From PALSA-693 sp963780345 (lineage in GTDB: Bacteria; Actinomycetota; Acidimicrobiia; Acidimicrobiales; Palsa-688): a stretch of DNA of 64,000 nt. A program made the position numbers and the translations under genes. Location of the stretch: positions 496,001 to 560,000 of the forward strand of contig CAWABU010000006.1 in NCBI GenBank assembly GCA_963780345.1. The letters are read 5' to 3'. Of the stretch, positions 53,403 through 61,917 are shown in pieces. The notes beneath the pieces are model-generated. The model was not told the DNA's origin and ran no database searches. It saw only the letters and a program-made list of their open reading frames with translations. Numbering within the stretch: the stretch's first letter is position 1; each line of letters starts with the position of its first letter.

Positions 53403-53850
53403 CGCCCTCCCTTCCCACACCACCGATAGGACCGCTCGGGGAGGGACTCGGTACCAGCAGATTCTGGGGTCCGTGCTCGCAGCCACAATCCGAAGTCCCA
53501 CACGTCCCCGCACCAAACTCTGAGTCGAGCTCACAAGCTCAAGAAGCAACGGCGTACACACCCGAGCCGCCACATCATTTCATTCCCCGCAGTGGCCCGC
53601 CCGGCCATACCAACTCTGGCGCGAATTGTGCCCATCTGAAGCGGGGGGCGCGACAGAAAAGAGATTGGGCCTGCCGGCCGACCGCTCTGCGTGAGGACTG
53701 GGAAGGTCGGCGCTCCCTTTCGAGGGTCGGCGGTCGTCCGACTTGAGGCCTTATCCGGATGGGAACGTCAATATCGGAAAAACTCGTATTGTCGGCCAGA
53801 CAGGTAGGGCTGGAATCGACGTTTGTGCTCGAAAAATCCCGCCACCAGTT
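53403..53850. other. Transposase 5' flank and spacer
   Basis: 448 bp without a gene. The first 200 bp are the noncoding left end of the IS110 element, where a bridge RNA would be transcribed with the transposase. A small hairpin GAGCT-CACA-AGCTC (53527-53540) is visible. The rest, up to the small Cys-rich gene, shows nothing recognisable. The outer IS boundary could not be found. Confidence 0.45.
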
Positions 53851-54021
53851 CTACTGATTGGGCAGTGGCCACGTGTAGGAATGCTGGCAATAGAAGCAAC
53901 TCATCGGATAGGGCTGGCTCGTGTCGCAGCCGCACTTATCTGAGGGGTCGCCACCCTGGCTGCATGTGCATCCCGTTACCGCGTTTCCCTGAAGATCAAA
54001 AGAGCAGTCCTGGCACATCAT
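53851..54021 (-). CDS. Small Cys-rich metal-binding protein
   Basis: 56 residues from the ATG at 54021, preceded by AGAGGTG. Eight cysteines lie in four pairs: MCQDC, GCTC, KCGC and SCFYC. This suggests two zinc or iron sites. The remaining residues are mostly polar and the protein ends YTWPLPNQ. No family is recognised; it could bind metal, DNA or act as a metallothionein. Confidence 0.55.
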   Translation of the reverse strand: MMCQDCSFDLQGNAVTGCTCSQGGDPSDKCGCDTSQPYPMSCFYCQHSYTWPLPNQ

Positions 54022-54200
54022 GGCACCTCTTTCTCGCCACCCGTGTCGGCGCAATGTAACAGCACGACAACCGGCCGAGGGCCCAGCTTGTACATTCGTT
54101 CGACCCTGCTGGGACGGGGAAACCGCCTGCGGCGTGCTGGGCGGCAGTTGTCCACCATGAACGCCCGATGAGGGCCCGATGCGGCTCGGCGACGGAACGC

Positions 54201-56285
54201 TTAGAACCCGATGGTCACCCGATGAGTGCCCTTGGGTAGGCGGACGGTCCACCCCCCTGCCGGGTCGGGGATGGGGTTCGGTGCCTGGGCGGCTCCGTCG
54301 ACGACGAGCGTTGCCGGGCGATGACTGACGACGGCATAGGTGGCGGCCCGGGAGCTGTAGCGGAGGGTCATGGCCCGTGCGCTGATGGAAGCGCTGGCTA
54401 GCTCCCCGGTGAAACCGGTTAGACCCGGTCCTGGCGCCGGGGAGTTGGACCAAACGATCCGGTGCTCACCGGCCGGCACGATGGCCCTTCCGCCGGCGGA
54501 GGGCCACGGCACCCCGTCGACGGTGACGCTGGCGTCCGGTCCGGCCGGCGGGGCATGGATAGTGACGGTCCACGGGGTCACGATCCCGGTGAAGGTGGTG
54601 TGCACCGTTGCGGCCATGGCCCCAGGTAGGGCGGCCTGATCGGCGGCGGGGATGGTGCCGATCGAGTAAGCCGCCATGCGGCCGCTGAAGGTCGCGGCGC
54701 TGGAAGCCGCCAAGTCCAGCTCGCCGCCGGTCATCTTTGCGGTGGGATGGGCGCCGGCGCGGTTCACGATATTCACGTCAAAAAGGCCGTTGTCCGGCTG
54801 AGCGAGCTGCCGGAGCTCCGGGGTGAGCTGGTCGTAGCGAAGCGGACTTTCCGTCCAGGTGGTGAACGGATCCTCGATTTCGAGAGATGCGCCGCCCTTC
54901 TGGGCCACGCCGGCGAGCTGCGTCACATCCGAACCGACGTCGTAGGCCGCAGTCGGGTCGAGCTTGCTATCGATAACCGTCAGCTGCAGATCCAGATCCT
55001 TGGCATGCCGGAGGGAGTTCAAGCGGGTGAGCATTTCGCCGTTGAGTTCGGTGACGAGTTGAACCCGAAACTTCATAAACGCCGCCATGTTGGTCTTGGG
55101 ATCCCGGCCGAACAGCTTCAGGGCGCCGGGACTGAACGGGGTGGAGGTAGCCGGTTTCTGTGCTGACTCGAAGTAGAGCTCGGCGACGTTGACGCCGTCC
55201 CAGGGGTAGCCTTCGATTGCCGGAGTCCACTGCTGCCAGGCCAGGTTGAAGCATGCCGGCGTTTCCAGTGAGATGAGGTCGCGCCAATCGGGATGGGCAT
55301 CCTGGCCGGTCTCGGTCTTCTCGCGGCACTGAGGTTGCTTCTGCCACATGGCCAGATCCACAAACGGCGGCTCCAGCCAGGCGTAGGCCAGGATGCCCCG
55401 GGCATGTAGCGCTCGGATGAGCGCGGCGTAGGGGTAGTCCTTTGCAGGATCGCTGAAGTTCGTGTCCCATGCCGCCACGTCCACGACCCTCGCACCCTGG
55501 GCCAAAGCGGCCACGGCATCGACGTTGCGGGCGATGTTGGGGGGCAGAACTCCGGGATCGAGGTAAAGCTCGAGCCCGTTGCGGCTGGGCCCGACCGGTG
55601 CCATAGTCACCTCACCGACCAGGCGCGAGAGCGTTGGCAGCAACTCGTAGCCGGTCTGTCCCGCAGCCATGGGATCCACGCCCAGACCCAACACCTGGCC
55701 TTTGCCGAAAGCCCACCGGACCGAGATAGGGAGCGCACCCCGTCCGGTCTGGGCCTGCGCGGTCGCCGCTCCCATCTGGGAGCGAGCCGGCGGGTACACC
55801 GCCCGAACCGGGATGGTGGAAGCCCACGTCGCGGCTCCGGACAGCCCCGCCATAGTGGCGCCGGTAGCCAGAACCGGTTGGCTCAGGCGGGCGCCAAGAC
55901 GACCGAGCAACACCGGATCGGTGGTCACCAGGCGACCGCCTGCGTCCACCCAGGCCTTCGCCTCCGACAGGTCATAGGCCGTCAGCTTCACGTCATCGGG
56001 CACAACCGCCGCGCTATCAGTGGGGAGATATCCGAAGGGTTCTTCGGTGGCCGCCAGACCCCCGGCCCGCAATAGACGCAACCATGAGTCGCCCTCCGGC
56101 GACTGCACCACCAGCAGGGGCCTGCTGCCGACGGCCGGCTGTTTGCTCACCAAGGTCGAGAGGTGCGAATCGGCCGAACCGCAAGCGGCCAGGCCAAACA
56201 AAAGCGTCGCCGCGACGATGACGACCGCCCACCACCGGCGTCGGGCCCGTGACGGAGAGGTGGTCGAGGTGAAATTGCCGCGCAT
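54201..56285 (-). CDS. Large secreted lipoprotein with glycoside-hydrolase-like barrel
   Basis: 694 residues from the ATG at 56285, preceded by GGCAGGAA; in-frame ATGs at 56360 and 56384 are possible but lack such a site. A membrane-anchor signal ends in LFGLAACGSA (lipobox). Residues about 50-270 look like a glutamine-amidotransferase/Rossmann-like module. From NGLELYLDPGVLPPNIARNV the middle looks like a TIM barrel (RALHARGILAYAWLEPPFVD, IEGYPWDGVNVAELYFESA with acidic residues). The last 200 residues form beta-rich repeats (VTVDGVPWPSAGGRAIVPAGEHRIVW and WTVRLPKGTHRVTIGF). Such proteins occur with exopolysaccharide systems, but none is visible here. Confidence 0.7.
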   Translation of the reverse strand: MRGNFTSTTSPSRARRRWWAVVIVAATLLFGLAACGSADSHLSTLVSKQPAVGSRPLLVVQSPEGDSWLRLLRAGGLAATEEPFGYLPTDSAAVVPDDVKLTAYDLSEAKAWVDAGGRLVTTDPVLLGRLGARLSQPVLATGATMAGLSGAATWASTIPVRAVYPPARSQMGAATAQAQTGRGALPISVRWAFGKGQVLGLGVDPMAAGQTGYELLPTLSRLVGEVTMAPVGPSRNGLELYLDPGVLPPNIARNVDAVAALAQGARVVDVAAWDTNFSDPAKDYPYAALIRALHARGILAYAWLEPPFVDLAMWQKQPQCREKTETGQDAHPDWRDLISLETPACFNLAWQQWTPAIEGYPWDGVNVAELYFESAQKPATSTPFSPGALKLFGRDPKTNMAAFMKFRVQLVTELNGEMLTRLNSLRHAKDLDLQLTVIDSKLDPTAAYDVGSDVTQLAGVAQKGGASLEIEDPFTTWTESPLRYDQLTPELRQLAQPDNGLFDVNIVNRAGAHPTAKMTGGELDLAASSAATFSGRMAAYSIGTIPAADQAALPGAMAATVHTTFTGIVTPWTVTIHAPPAGPDASVTVDGVPWPSAGGRAIVPAGEHRIVWSNSPAPGPGLTGFTGELASASISARAMTLRYSSRAATYAVVSHRPATLVVDGAAQAPNPIPDPAGGWTVRLPKGTHRVTIGF

Positions 56286-56943
56286 AGATGTTCCTGCCGT
56301 TGGGGACTTAGCCCGTCCAGCCTGAGGACGCGGCGAGCTTGCATCGTTCCCGCTAGTCATCAAACTAACGAGTCGGTCCCACACCCACCTCTACCTTCGA
56401 ACAACGCTCGCTCAACCGGTCCGGTCAACCACCGACTCGGCGGCCGCGCCGTTGCTCATCACCCTCGACGCTCGCCCGCCCCGCCGGCACTTCCCGATCG
56501 GGGTACGGAGATCGAGCGTAGCATCGAAGTGGCCACAGCCGGTGCCGATGGCTCGGCGCCTCCCACCACTATTGCTTACGTCCTCGCCATCACTTGCCGT
56601 TATTTGATGACCTTCAAGCGGGCTCCCGCGGACCGGATGCGCCGAAGGCAAGATCGGCCATGTCGGACCGGCCCACGCTTCCCCCATGGCAGATACCCGG
56701 CGTGGCTCGCGAACGCCACCAAGTGCATATCCGAATCTCTTTCTTCGGGGAAACGAACCGGCCGAGGCTTGATCGCCCCCTCGGCCGTCAGCGACTTCTT
56801 ATGGTCATAGGCCGGGCCGTGTCAAGGCCACCTGGGCCCTCCTCGATGGAGCAGAACTCACCGGTACCCCGGTAGCCTTGGGACGCTGAGGTCGGGAATC
56901 GCAGGCGGATCAGCCGAAGAGCGGGCTGGCGGCCCAGGGATTG
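56286..56943. other. Noncoding stretch between lipoprotein and MoaD-like genes
   Basis: 658 bp with no convincing gene. It holds the upstream region of the leftward lipoprotein gene and the downstream region of the MoaD-like gene, including the hairpin at 56760-56786. Frames here translate to basic low-complexity sequence. Confidence 0.5.
56760..56786 (-). terminator. Hairpin after the MoaD-like gene
   Basis: GGCCGAGG (56760-56767) and CCTCGGCC (56779-56786) form a perfect 8-bp stem with an 11-nt loop. On the minus strand it is followed by GGTTCGTTTCC, a weak T-rich tail. It lies 158 bp after the last gene of the beta-propeller/MoaD operon and probably ends its transcript. Confidence 0.4.
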
Positions 56944-57240
56944 CTATCCGCCGGCCATGGCCCCGACGATGAAGAACGGCTCGGTCCCGGCTGCCACCGC
57001 TTGGGGCAGCAACTGGTCGGGAGACGCGTGTGACAGGTCCTCTTCACAGGCGAAGAAACGCACGAACGGACGGCGCTTTCGGGTTGCCGGGTCTCGAATG
57101 GTCCCTTGAAGGGCGGGGTAGCGGGCCTCGAGGGCGTCGATGACCGATCGTTGGGTAGGTGGGCCGACGGTCTCCAGTTTCACCTCGCGCTCGACGTGGG
57201 CGAGCGTCTGGAGGTGAGCCGGGAGCACGACGCGGATCAT
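56944..57240 (-). CDS. MoaD/ThiS-like small sulfur-carrier protein
   Basis: 98 residues with a ubiquitin-like fold (IRVVLPAHLQTLAHVEREVKLETVGPPT, VIDALEARYPALQGTIRDPATRKRRPFVRFF) and a C-terminal Gly-Gly (GAMAGG), as required for thiocarboxylate chemistry. Longer than classical MoaD. Its ATG overlaps the stop of the propeller gene (ATGA), so the two are co-translated. Partners such as an adenylyltransferase are not in view. Confidence 0.8.
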   Translation of the reverse strand: MIRVVLPAHLQTLAHVEREVKLETVGPPTQRSVIDALEARYPALQGTIRDPATRKRRPFVRFFACEEDLSHASPDQLLPQAVAAGTEPFFIVGAMAGG

Positions 57241-58352
57241 GGCAGGGTCTGAACCTCGACCGATAGCACTGCGGGCAGATCTCGCACGATCGGAGCCCAG
57301 CTATCGCCGGCGTCGGCCGAGGCGTAGACCTGTCCCCCGGTGGTTCCGAAGTACACGCCACACGCGTCGAGCGAGTCGACACCCATGGCGTCGCGCAGGA
57401 CGTTCACGTAACAGTTTTCCTGGGGAAGTCCATGGGTGAGCGGTTCCCACTCGTGGCCGCCGGTCCGGCTGCGATATACCCGCAGCTTGCCGTCGGGAGG
57501 GAAATGCTCTGAGTCGCTCTTGATCGGCACGACATACACCGTGTCGGGCTCGTGGGCGTGGACGTCGATGGCAAACCCGAAGTCGGTCGGCAGGTCACCG
57601 CTGATCTCCTGCCAGGAGTCGCCGGCGTCGTCGCTGCGCATCACGTCCCAGTGCTTTTGCATATACAGCACGCTCGGGCGCGACGAGTGCATGGCCAGGC
57701 GATGTACGCAGTGGCCGACTTCGGCGTCGCCGTCGGGAATGCCCTCGGAATGGAGGCCACGGTTCGTGGGCAGCCAGGTCTCGCCGTCGTCATCGCTGCG
57801 AAATACCCCCGCGGCCGATATTGCTACGAAAATACGATGAGCGTTGGCGGGGTCGACGATCACGGTGTGCAGGCACATGCCGCCGGCCCCGGGCTGCCAG
57901 GACGGTCCCGAGCCGTGACCGCGCAGACCGGACAGCTCGTGCCAGCTCGCCCCGGCGTCGGTCGATCGGAACAAGGCGGCATCCTCGACCCCGGCAAGGA
58001 CAGTGTCGGGATCGGTGAGGGACGGTTCGAGATGCCAGACTCGGGCGAACTCCCACGGATGAGGCGTCCCGTCGTACCATTGGTGCGTGCCCGGCACGCC
58101 ATCGTAAGAGAACTGGTTCCCTACCGGGTCCCACGTGGCGCCGCCGTCGTCGGAACGCTGGATCAGCTGCCCGAACCAGCCCGTGGACTGTGACGCATAC
58201 AGCCGGTCGGGGTTCGCCGGGGAACCCTTGACATGGTAGATCTCCCAGCCGGCAAACAGCGGACCCTTGACGTCCCAGGCCTGGCGTCGGCCGTCGGAGG
58301 TCAACACGAAGGCGCCCTTCCGGGTGCCTACCAGTACACGCACACCGCTCAT
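57237..58352 (-). CDS. BNR/sialidase-type beta-propeller protein
   Basis: 371 residues from an ATG preceded by GAGAGGAGA. It has at least five Asp-box repeats of the SxDxGxTW type (RSDDGGATWDPV, RSTDAGASWHEL, RSDDDGETWLPT, RSDDAGDSWQEI, ASADAGDSWAPI), spaced as blades of a propeller. No signal peptide is present, so it is likely cytoplasmic and not a sialidase. Members of this family occur beside MoaD-like genes in actinobacteria; their role is unknown. Confidence 0.88.
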   Translation of the reverse strand: MSGVRVLVGTRKGAFVLTSDGRRQAWDVKGPLFAGWEIYHVKGSPANPDRLYASQSTGWFGQLIQRSDDGGATWDPVGNQFSYDGVPGTHQWYDGTPHPWEFARVWHLEPSLTDPDTVLAGVEDAALFRSTDAGASWHELSGLRGHGSGPSWQPGAGGMCLHTVIVDPANAHRIFVAISAAGVFRSDDDGETWLPTNRGLHSEGIPDGDAEVGHCVHRLAMHSSRPSVLYMQKHWDVMRSDDAGDSWQEISGDLPTDFGFAIDVHAHEPDTVYVVPIKSDSEHFPPDGKLRVYRSRTGGHEWEPLTHGLPQENCYVNVLRDAMGVDSLDACGVYFGTTGGQVYASADAGDSWAPIVRDLPAVLSVEVQTLP

Positions 58353-58798
58353 CCCGTCTCCTCTCCACGGACGAAGCTCTCCATTGTGACGACTCGGCCG
58401 CCAGAAACTCATCGTTTTTCGTTCAACAAACCATCTCGCCCTGGATCCGGGAGACCCTCCTGGGTTGCGGGACCGACTTGCCACGGTGGCACCCAGGTGA
58501 GCAACGCGCTACGGGAATTGTCTGTCCGAGGAGCGAGCGCCCCGCTCCAGCTGCGGACCGTCGAGGACACCGGGAGACCCAGTTGTCGCGGACTGCGGCG
58601 GACCGGGATCCTTATAGAGACCGTCCTGATGGACGCCGCTGCTCGAAATCGGTACCCGGAACTGATGCCCGCCCCCGTTGGCGATGATCAGGGACCAGCC
58701 AATCACCGGGATCCGGCGATGACGCGTCACCCGCAGGGCGGCCACGATTTCGGTCGCGGGATTCTCGACCCGTAGGCTCACGGGTGCGCCGGCTCCTG
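58353..58798. other. Divergent intergenic region
   Basis: 446 bp between the start of the leftward propeller gene and the NTF2-like reading frame. No coding signal and no clear structure is seen; it presumably holds the promoters of both. Confidence 0.5.
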
Positions 58799-59151
58799 AT
58801 GGACAACCTCTTCGCGGTTTTTGGTGAAAACGATCCCGAGCGTCGCATGCAGGCGATCGTCGCCAATTACACCGAGGACGTGATTTGGACGAGCCCGAAA
58901 CGACGACTCGGGGCCACGAGGAATTGAGTGCGGGGGCTCAGAATCTGATCGATAGGACTCCTGCGTTTGTATTTACCGCCGCGGGGCCGGTCCATGTAGT
59001 GGGCGATCTGGGCTACCTCGCCTTCATCTACGGAGTGCCGCAGCAGACCCCCGCCTCCACTGGCTACGACGTGGCCCTGATACGCGATGGACGAATCGCG
59101 GCGTTGTACACGCTGCTCAACGGATTCACTGACCGGGAGTGGCAGGAGTGA
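58799..59151 (+). pseudogene. NTF2/SnoaL-like protein, frameshifted
   Basis: The N-terminal part (MDNLFAVFGENDPERRMQAIVANYTEDVIWT) is a typical SnoaL/NTF2-like start, but the frame then reads SPKRRLGATRN and stops. The continuation, EPETTTRGHEELSAGAQNLI and GDLGYLAFIYGVPQQ...TGYDVALIRDGRIAALYTLLNG, lies in another frame up to 59151. One missing base near 58891 would rejoin them. The join falls within the conserved acidic/His segment, so either a recent pseudogene or a sequence error. Confidence 0.7.
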
Positions 59152-59321
59152 TCCCACCGGGCCAACCTGCGCGCCTTTTCGGCGATCCGGGCGAGCACCC
59201 TCTGTAGGCCGATAGTGATCTCGTGGGCCACCCCCGTTTGAGATCATGGCCGGGCCGGCCCGTTTCGGCCGCGTCACCGCTACAGACGTCGTAGTAGAGC
59301 ATCGGGGGTGAGGGTCCCCTC

Positions 59322-59521
59322 ATGCTGCGGTTCGTCACCATCAAGGGCCGGCCGTGGGGCTACTCGCCGTGGCGCCGGTCGGTCTGGCTGCCGGCCTGGG
59401 CCCGGGCCGGACTCGCCGGGCTCAGGTTCCACGACCTCCGGCGTTGGCTGCCACTCATCTGGTGGCGGCTGGCATCGACCCGAAGACGGCGCAGGCCCCA
59501 CCCGGGCGTTCGAGTCCGTAG
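59322..59521 (+). pseudogene. Tyrosine recombinase (integrase) C-terminal remnant
   Basis: The frame reads FVTIKGRPWGYSPWRRSVWLPAWARAGLAGLRFHDLRR, the region around the catalytic HxLR box of tyrosine recombinases. Near 59441 the frame shifts, and the next part, LAATHLVAAGIDPKTAQA, matches the following helix before a TAG at 59519-59521; the final R and Tyr box is missing. It is therefore a decayed integrase end next to a tRNA-derived attachment site. Confidence 0.65.
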
Positions 59522-59663
59522 CCATGCCCGGGTGACCCCTGAGGCGACCGGACTGCAGCTGAAGGAGTCGGGAAGCTGATCGGTCCGCGCCATGCTCGCG
59601 CCATGGATGCTAGGAAGGGGAGGTGATGGCTGGATTGACACCCCGTCTGACCTGCCCTTTTGT

Positions 59664-59709
59664 TGGCAGCCCCAACGGGATTCGAACCCGTGTCTCTACC
59701 TTGAGAGGG
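59664..59709 (-). other. tRNA 3'-end fragment, likely attachment site (attL)
   Basis: On the minus strand the sequence ends as a tRNA: T-arm ACGGG-TTCGAAT-CCCGT, acceptor 3' strand TGGGGCT, discriminator G and encoded CCA (59664-59666). A preceding CTCT/AGAG pair suggests the long variable arm of a class II tRNA. No D-arm or matching anticodon arm is found upstream, so only the 3' end is present. Such duplicated tRNA ends mark insertion sites of phages and satellites; which tRNA it was cannot be decided. Confidence 0.7.
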
Positions 59710-59771
59710 TGCGTCGGGGGGTTCCCGTGACCAGCACCTTTCCCAAAAACCCTGTAACCGTAGGGCTTTCA

Positions 59772-59834
59772 AGACAAGCGGAGACAAGCGATATCACGTC
59801 AAGTCACGGGGTTATAGGAGCAACTTAGGAGCAA
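59772..59834 (+). repeat. Paired short direct repeats beside the attachment site
   Basis: AGACAAGCG occurs at 59772-59780 and 59782-59790 (10-bp period), and TAGGAGCAA at 59815-59823 and 59826-59834 (11-bp period). Helical-turn spacing next to a tRNA-derived site suggests arm-type recognition sites of an integrase. Confidence 0.45.
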
Positions 59835-59918
59835 GACCGGAACTCGGATCCACCGTCTAGGCGGTGGCCTGCGCCACCATGTGTCCTGCGGGCGGGAACC
59901 GACCCCCTGGAGGCACGC

Positions 59919-60152
59919 ATGTCGAGCGCCCGACCCGCCCTCACCGCATACCAACCCGACCGGCCACTCCACGACGTCGCCGAAGACCTCCGCTGCGTCC
60001 AGATCGACCTACGCAAGATCGCCGGCGCCCTCGAGGTGGCCACCGACCACGGCGGCCTCGACGGCGGCCTGGCCGAGACCGTCGCTGCCTGGCTTCGTGA
60101 CCTGGCCGGCGAGCTCGAGCCCGCCTGTCAGAGTCTGGGCAGCCAGATCTAG
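59919..60152 (+). CDS. Small hypothetical protein of the integrated element
   Basis: 77 residues, ATG at 59919 after GGAGGCACGC. The sequence (LHDVAEDLRCVQIDLRKIAGALEVATDHGGLDGGLAETVAAWLRDLAGELEPACQSLG) is predicted all-helical with two Cys. It is the only rightward gene of the element and is convergent with the next. No family recognised. Confidence 0.55.
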   Translation: MSSARPALTAYQPDRPLHDVAEDLRCVQIDLRKIAGALEVATDHGGLDGGLAETVAAWLRDLAGELEPACQSLGSQI

Positions 60153-60628
60153 CCGAGCCGGCCCGGGCCCATCCCGATACCGTGCTCGGCCCAATACTCC
60201 GCCGACGCCTCATGGAACGCCTCTGACTCCGCATACGTAGCTGGCCGGCTCAAACTCTTGATGAACTCGTCCAAAGCGTCCTCCTCCCGCACCGGGCCCA
60301 CCAGAGCGGCCAGCTGGGAGAGCATCCCGGCATGCCCCGACAGCACCTTCTGCCGGGCGTAGATCGGCGTGTCATTAACCGGATCATCCGACGACACCGC
60401 ATCAGCCAGAGCAGCCGACGTGCCCAGCAACACCAACAAAGCGTCCGCCACCTCATCGACCCGCCCCGACCGCCGCAGCAGCCGCTGCATCTTCCGGACC
60501 GCCCTCAAGTTCGGACCCACCACCTCGCTCACCGAGAACCGTCCGGCATCAGCCCCAATCCTGCCGCATCCGGCCTGTCCGGTTCGTGCCCCCGCCCGTT
60601 CCCGGCCGTTCAAGGGAGAAACAAACAC
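60149..60628 (-). CDS. Hypothetical phage-type protein
   Basis: 159 residues from a GTG (start uncertain). The middle is helical (RAVRKMQRLLRRSGRVDEVADALLVLLGTSAALADAVSS, YARQKVLSGHAGMLSQLAALVGPVREEDALDEFIKSLSRPATYAESEAF). The place just downstream of the prohead protease suggests a phage structural or packaging accessory, but no family could be named. Confidence 0.5.
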   Translation of the reverse strand: MFVSPLNGRERAGARTGQAGCGRIGADAGRFSVSEVVGPNLRAVRKMQRLLRRSGRVDEVADALLVLLGTSAALADAVSSDDPVNDTPIYARQKVLSGHAGMLSQLAALVGPVREEDALDEFIKSLSRPATYAESEAFHEASAEYWAEHGIGMGPGRLG

Positions 60629-60725
60629 TGTGATCGGGATGACCGGCCGACCCCCCAGATAAAACCGGGGTGGGGTTACATGAGATGCATTACCGCCTGG
60701 TAGCTGTCAGCTAGCGGTGGCCGGG

Positions 60726-61262
60726 TCAGGCGGCGTCGTCGACTGCTTCGCTCTCGACGTGGATCACCTGAGCGTCGACGAAGGCGGGGGTCGACACGAG
60801 TGACACCTCGACCAGTCTCGCTCTGGTTCGTATGACCCGGTCCATGTAGGCCTCGCCCTTGTCGGGGGCGTAGGTGGCGGCGTAACGCCAGTCGGAGTCC
60901 TGGCCGACGAACCCGACCGACAGCCCGGAGACGATGCCCCGCTCGGCGTAGTCGCCGGCTACCTGGGCGGCCCCGGACATGAGGAGCCGGAACACGCCGA
61001 ACAGGCCGCTGGGTTCGTCGGACCATGCTTCTGAGACACCAAGCGGGGTGGCCTTGTTGTCGTGGTAGGGCAGCAGCGGCAGCCGGTTCTGCCGGGTGAG
61101 CGATTTGGTGAACGCCCCTCTTCGCCATTCTTCGACGTAGGCGCCGACGATCTCAGGCTGGTTCCACGGCACGACCCGGCCGGTGATCCGTATGAACTTC
61201 CGGCCGAGGATCTCGACCGCCTCGTACCCGGAGTCGACCAGGGCTTCGGCCAGGGCGCTCAC
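60726..61262 (-). CDS. HK97-family prohead protease
   Basis: 178 residues from a GTG overlapping the preceding stop (GTGA). The family's catalytic His is in LLPYHDNKATPLG and the Ser in IVSGLSVGFVG; the strand EVSLVSTPAFVDAQV closes the fold. In tailed phages this enzyme matures the capsid. The element lacks portal, terminase and capsid genes in view, so either they lie beyond the window or this is a satellite. Confidence 0.85.
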   Translation of the reverse strand: MSALAEALVDSGYEAVEILGRKFIRITGRVVPWNQPEIVGAYVEEWRRGAFTKSLTRQNRLPLLPYHDNKATPLGVSEAWSDEPSGLFGVFRLLMSGAAQVAGDYAERGIVSGLSVGFVGQDSDWRYAATYAPDKGEAYMDRVIRTRARLVEVSLVSTPAFVDAQVIHVESEAVDDAA

Positions 61263-61546
61263 AGGTGCACCAGGGCGGTGGCGGCCCGCTCGAGGATGTC
61301 CACGACCAGGCGGTCGGTCGGGTTGGGGCGACTGCGGGTGTAGGCGTCGGCCACGTCCTGCAAGTAGCGGCTGCCGGCGAGGGTGTCGTGGTCGCTCAGG
61401 TCCCGTTTGTGGGCGACCTCCAGGGCGTCGTAGATGAGGGATCGCTGCCAGCCGGCGAGACGACCGAGGTCGTCGGTCACGCCGATCTGCTCGAGGCGGG
61501 AGCGGACGGTGCTCCCGCTTTCGTCTCGGGTCACGATGTCTCCCAT
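61259..61546 (-). CDS. Hypothetical protein of the integrated element
   Basis: 95 residues. The ATG at 61546 shares one base with the stop of the gene before (TGATG) and its own stop overlaps the protease start, so it sits in a coupled operon. Sequence (LEQIGVTDDLGRLAGWQRSLIYDALEVAHKRDLSDHDTLAGSRYLQDVADAYTRS) is polar and helical. No family recognised. Confidence 0.6.
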   Translation of the reverse strand: MGDIVTRDESGSTVRSRLEQIGVTDDLGRLAGWQRSLIYDALEVAHKRDLSDHDTLAGSRYLQDVADAYTRSRPNPTDRLVVDILERAATALVHL

Positions 61547-61908
61547 CAGGTTCCTTTCCGGTCGAGCCACGCTTCGACGATCTGGCGCTGGGTGCGGCCG
61601 TTCACCATTTGGGCGGCCTCCCGCTCGACTCGGACCGCATAGGCGATTCGGCTGTGCGAGTCACACAACCCGTCCCGGCTGCCTAACGTGTTGCCGCCAC
61701 AGTCGGGGACCGGACAGACCGTCATCCGGGCGAAGCTGTCGGTCATCTCCCGGGTTTTGGTAGCAGCCACCACGGCGGCTTCGGCCTCGTCGGCGAGCTC
61801 GGCGTCGACCAGGTCGGCCACGTCTTCGAAGATCCAGTCGGGGTGGCGGCCCCAGAAACCGGCGATACGGGCCTGGCGTTCGGGGCTGTTGGCGATGGTG
61901 TCGGTCAT
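61546..61908 (-). CDS. Small zinc-finger protein of the integrated element
   Basis: 120 residues from the ATG at 61908. Residues about 65-90 form a zinc-binding module, VCPVPDCGGNTLGSRDGLCDSHSRIA (C-x4-C ... C-x2-H). The N-terminal part (RIAGFWGRHPDWIFEDVADLVDAELADEAEAAVVAATKTREMTDS) is acidic and helical. Probably a DNA- or protein-binding phage accessory. Confidence 0.6.
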   Translation of the reverse strand: MTDTIANSPERQARIAGFWGRHPDWIFEDVADLVDAELADEAEAAVVAATKTREMTDSFARMTVCPVPDCGGNTLGSRDGLCDSHSRIAYAVRVEREAAQMVNGRTQRQIVEAWLDRKGT

Positions 61909-61917
61909 TGAGGCTCC

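Noticed and set aside
59664..59767. A complete 104-nt tRNA on the minus strand, since AGCCCTA at 59761-59767 can pair with TGGGGCT.
   Set aside because: No D-arm and no standard anticodon stem-loop lie between, and the length is wrong; the pairing is probably chance and only the 3' end is a tRNA remnant.
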